Assembly: GCA_937868025.1 (NCBI GenBank)
Contig: CALMLJ010000047.1
Span: 1-7,550, forward strand
From: an uncultured Acidimicrobiaceae bacterium
GTDB taxonomy: Bacteria; Actinomycetota; Acidimicrobiia; Acidimicrobiales; Microtrichaceae
Length of the DNA: 7,550 nucleotides
Direction of reading: 5' to 3'
The notes below the pieces were generated by a model. The model worked only from the letters and a program-made list of their open reading frames with translations, ran no database searches and had not been told where the DNA came from. The translations under genes and the position numbers were made by a program. Positions 6,611-7,550 of this stretch are shown one piece after another. Position 1 is the stretch's first letter; the number at the start of each line of letters is the position of its first letter.

Positions 6611-6630
6611 TTCGGGACCTACGTCCCTAC
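6611..6630. promoter_or_regulatory. DosR/DevR-like palindromic box upstream of the di-iron gene
   Basis: TTCGGGACCTACGTCCCTAC fits the mycobacterial DosR consensus TTSGGGACTWWAGTCCCSAA at 16 of 20 positions, including both GGGAC and GTCCC half-site cores with the correct four-base spacer. It ends 55 bases before ATG 6686, a sensible distance for an activator site. The consensus is from mycobacteria; whether this organism has a DosR-type regulator is not visible here. A simple leader hairpin is the alternative. Confidence 0.5.
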
Positions 6631-6675
6631 TGGGGTGGAGGACCGCGGCGCGACGCTCACCGGACATCGCCGTCT

Positions 6676-6680
6676 GGAGG
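6676..6680 (+). promoter_or_regulatory. Ribosome binding site of the di-iron gene
   Basis: GGAGG lies five bases before ATG 6686. The start is further supported by the immediate onset of a protein-like sequence, MSDFLSQFTIQRW. Confidence 0.75.
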
Positions 6681-6685
6681 CCCAT

Positions 6686-7550
6686 ATGTCCGATTTCCTG
6701 TCGCAGTTCACCATCCAACGCTGGCTGGAGATGTGCCCACAGGGGTACCTCGAGGACACGGTCTACGGCCACGAGCAGGGCGAACGCGAGCCGGACGAGT
6801 TGCTGTCCAACGACGTGCTGCGCGAGGACGCGATCGCGACGACCGTGCAGCTCGTCGTGGGGGAACGCTGCGCACTCGCCGCCTCGTCGGGGCTCGTGAA
6901 CTCGGCTCCCGACTTCGCGAGCAAGCGGTTCCTCGCCACGCAGACGCTCGACGAGGCCCGACACGTCGAGATCTTCACCCAGCGCCTCTACGACCTCGGC
7001 GTGAAGAAGGACGACCTCGAGTCGACGATCGACCGCTACGCCAACCCGAACCTCGTGAAGTTCGCCGAGGTCCTGTTGGAGAAGGTCGCCGCGGGCGATT
7101 TCGTGTCGGGCGTCGTCGGCCAGAACATCGTGCTCGAGGGTATGGCGTTCACGGTGTTCGAGCTCCTGCAGGCGGCGTCGAACGACCTCAACCCCAAGTT
7201 CGCCCACACGCTCGCAGGCACGATCGCCGATGAGCGGCGCCACGTGGGCTTCGGCGAGAACCGCATCGGGTCACTCATCCGTGAGCATCCCGAGAAGAGG
7301 GCCGAGGTCGAGAAGATGCAGCAGGACATGACCTACTTCATGCTCGCGACGTTCTCGGACCTGTTCGCCGGCGTGGGCGAATCGATGGAGGAGGGCCGCA
7401 GGGTCGCGGCGGAGGTCGCGGCGTCGCAGGGCGTGGACGAGCTGCCGCACACCGAGTGGCACGGCGCCGACCTCGCCGCAGCGTCGCCCGACGAGATGGA
7501 AGCCGTGCTGGCCGACACGGTGCTGCACGAGTTCAAGGTGCGGCTCGGTC
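6686..7550 (+). CDS. Ferritin-like di-iron carboxylate protein, ribonucleotide reductase R2-like (C-terminus off window)
   Basis: 288 complete codons are visible with no stop before the right edge. The protein shows the four-helix di-iron pattern of the R2/ferritin-like superfamily: E60 (VGERCA), E90/H93 (DEARH), E151 (VLEGMA) and E183/H186 (DERRH), which gives two E-x2-H motifs and six ligands. It should bind two Fe, or Mn/Fe, and react with O2 in the cytoplasm. The residue four after H93, where class Ia R2 has its radical Tyr, is F97. The R2lox Tyr-Val cross-link Tyr, five before the third Glu, is Q146. It is therefore neither a canonical R2 radical protein nor a canonical R2lox; an oxidase, an oxygenase or an iron-handling role are all open. 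It is separated from the upstream genes by a strong hairpin and has its own DosR-like box. Confidence 0.85.
   Translation, partial: MSDFLSQFTIQRWLEMCPQGYLEDTVYGHEQGEREPDELLSNDVLREDAIATTVQLVVGERCALAASSGLVNSAPDFASKRFLATQTLDEARHVEIFTQRLYDLGVKKDDLESTIDRYANPNLVKFAEVLLEKVAAGDFVSGVVGQNIVLEGMAFTVFELLQAASNDLNPKFAHTLAGTIADERRHVGFGENRIGSLIREHPEKRAEVEKMQQDMTYFMLATFSDLFAGVGESMEEGRRVAAEVAASQGVDELPHTEWHGADLAAASPDEMEAVLADTVLHEFKVRLG

Noticed and set aside
5337..6899. Plus-strand open frame of 520 codons crossing the RCC1 gene, hairpin and di-iron gene start
   Set aside because: It is an out-of-frame shadow of two real genes and runs through a terminator hairpin.
1..7550. CRISPR array, tRNA, rRNA, insertion sequence or phage genes
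   Set aside because: I saw no spaced identical repeats, cloverleaf-like sequence, transposase motif or terminal inverted repeats; the repeats present are protein-coding domain repeats.

Overview
The window looks like high-GC chromosomal DNA from an actinomycete. The third codon position is strongly G/C, one start is GTG, and the ribosome binding sites are GGAGG-like. Several features are common in Acidimicrobiia such as Ilumatobacter-type marine actinobacteria: Thr/Ser-rich lipoprotein linkers, secreted RCC1 propellers, a cyclase with a TAP-like hydrolase ectodomain, and an R2-like ferritin-fold protein. The lineage is inferred from style, not proven.

Four genes fill almost the whole window. 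(1) Positions 2832 down to 1 (minus strand, running off the left edge) encode a very large lipoprotein with two FnIII-like domains, two Ig-like domains, a seven-blade RCC1 propeller and then more Ig-like domains. (2) A 229-bp divergent region follows (2833-3061), with a candidate promoter and small dyads. (3) Positions 3062-5155 (plus) encode a class III nucleotide cyclase domain joined by one membrane helix to an extracytoplasmic alpha/beta-hydrolase (TAP-like) domain. (4) Positions 5278-6558 (plus) encode a second, smaller RCC1 lipoprotein in which every blade carries a cysteine pair. It is closed by a strong hairpin at 6565-6599. (5) Positions 6686 to beyond 7550 (plus) encode a ferritin-like di-iron protein related to ribonucleotide reductase R2, preceded by a palindrome resembling a DosR/DevR box at 6611-6630.

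The most notable object is the cyclase-hydrolase fusion. Its outer domain keeps the landmarks of the TAP-like hydrolase family, but by my alignment it has lost the nucleophile Ser, the acid Asp and the catalytic His, as well as the oxyanion Gly-rich motif. That suggests a dead enzyme reused as a ligand- or partner-sensing ectodomain controlling a cytoplasmic cyclase. The receptor lies between two genes for RCC1 lipoproteins that would sit on the same face of the membrane, so a surface-sensing module is a reasonable but untested idea. The di-iron gene is separated from this group by the hairpin and probably has its own, possibly hypoxia/NO/redox-type, control.
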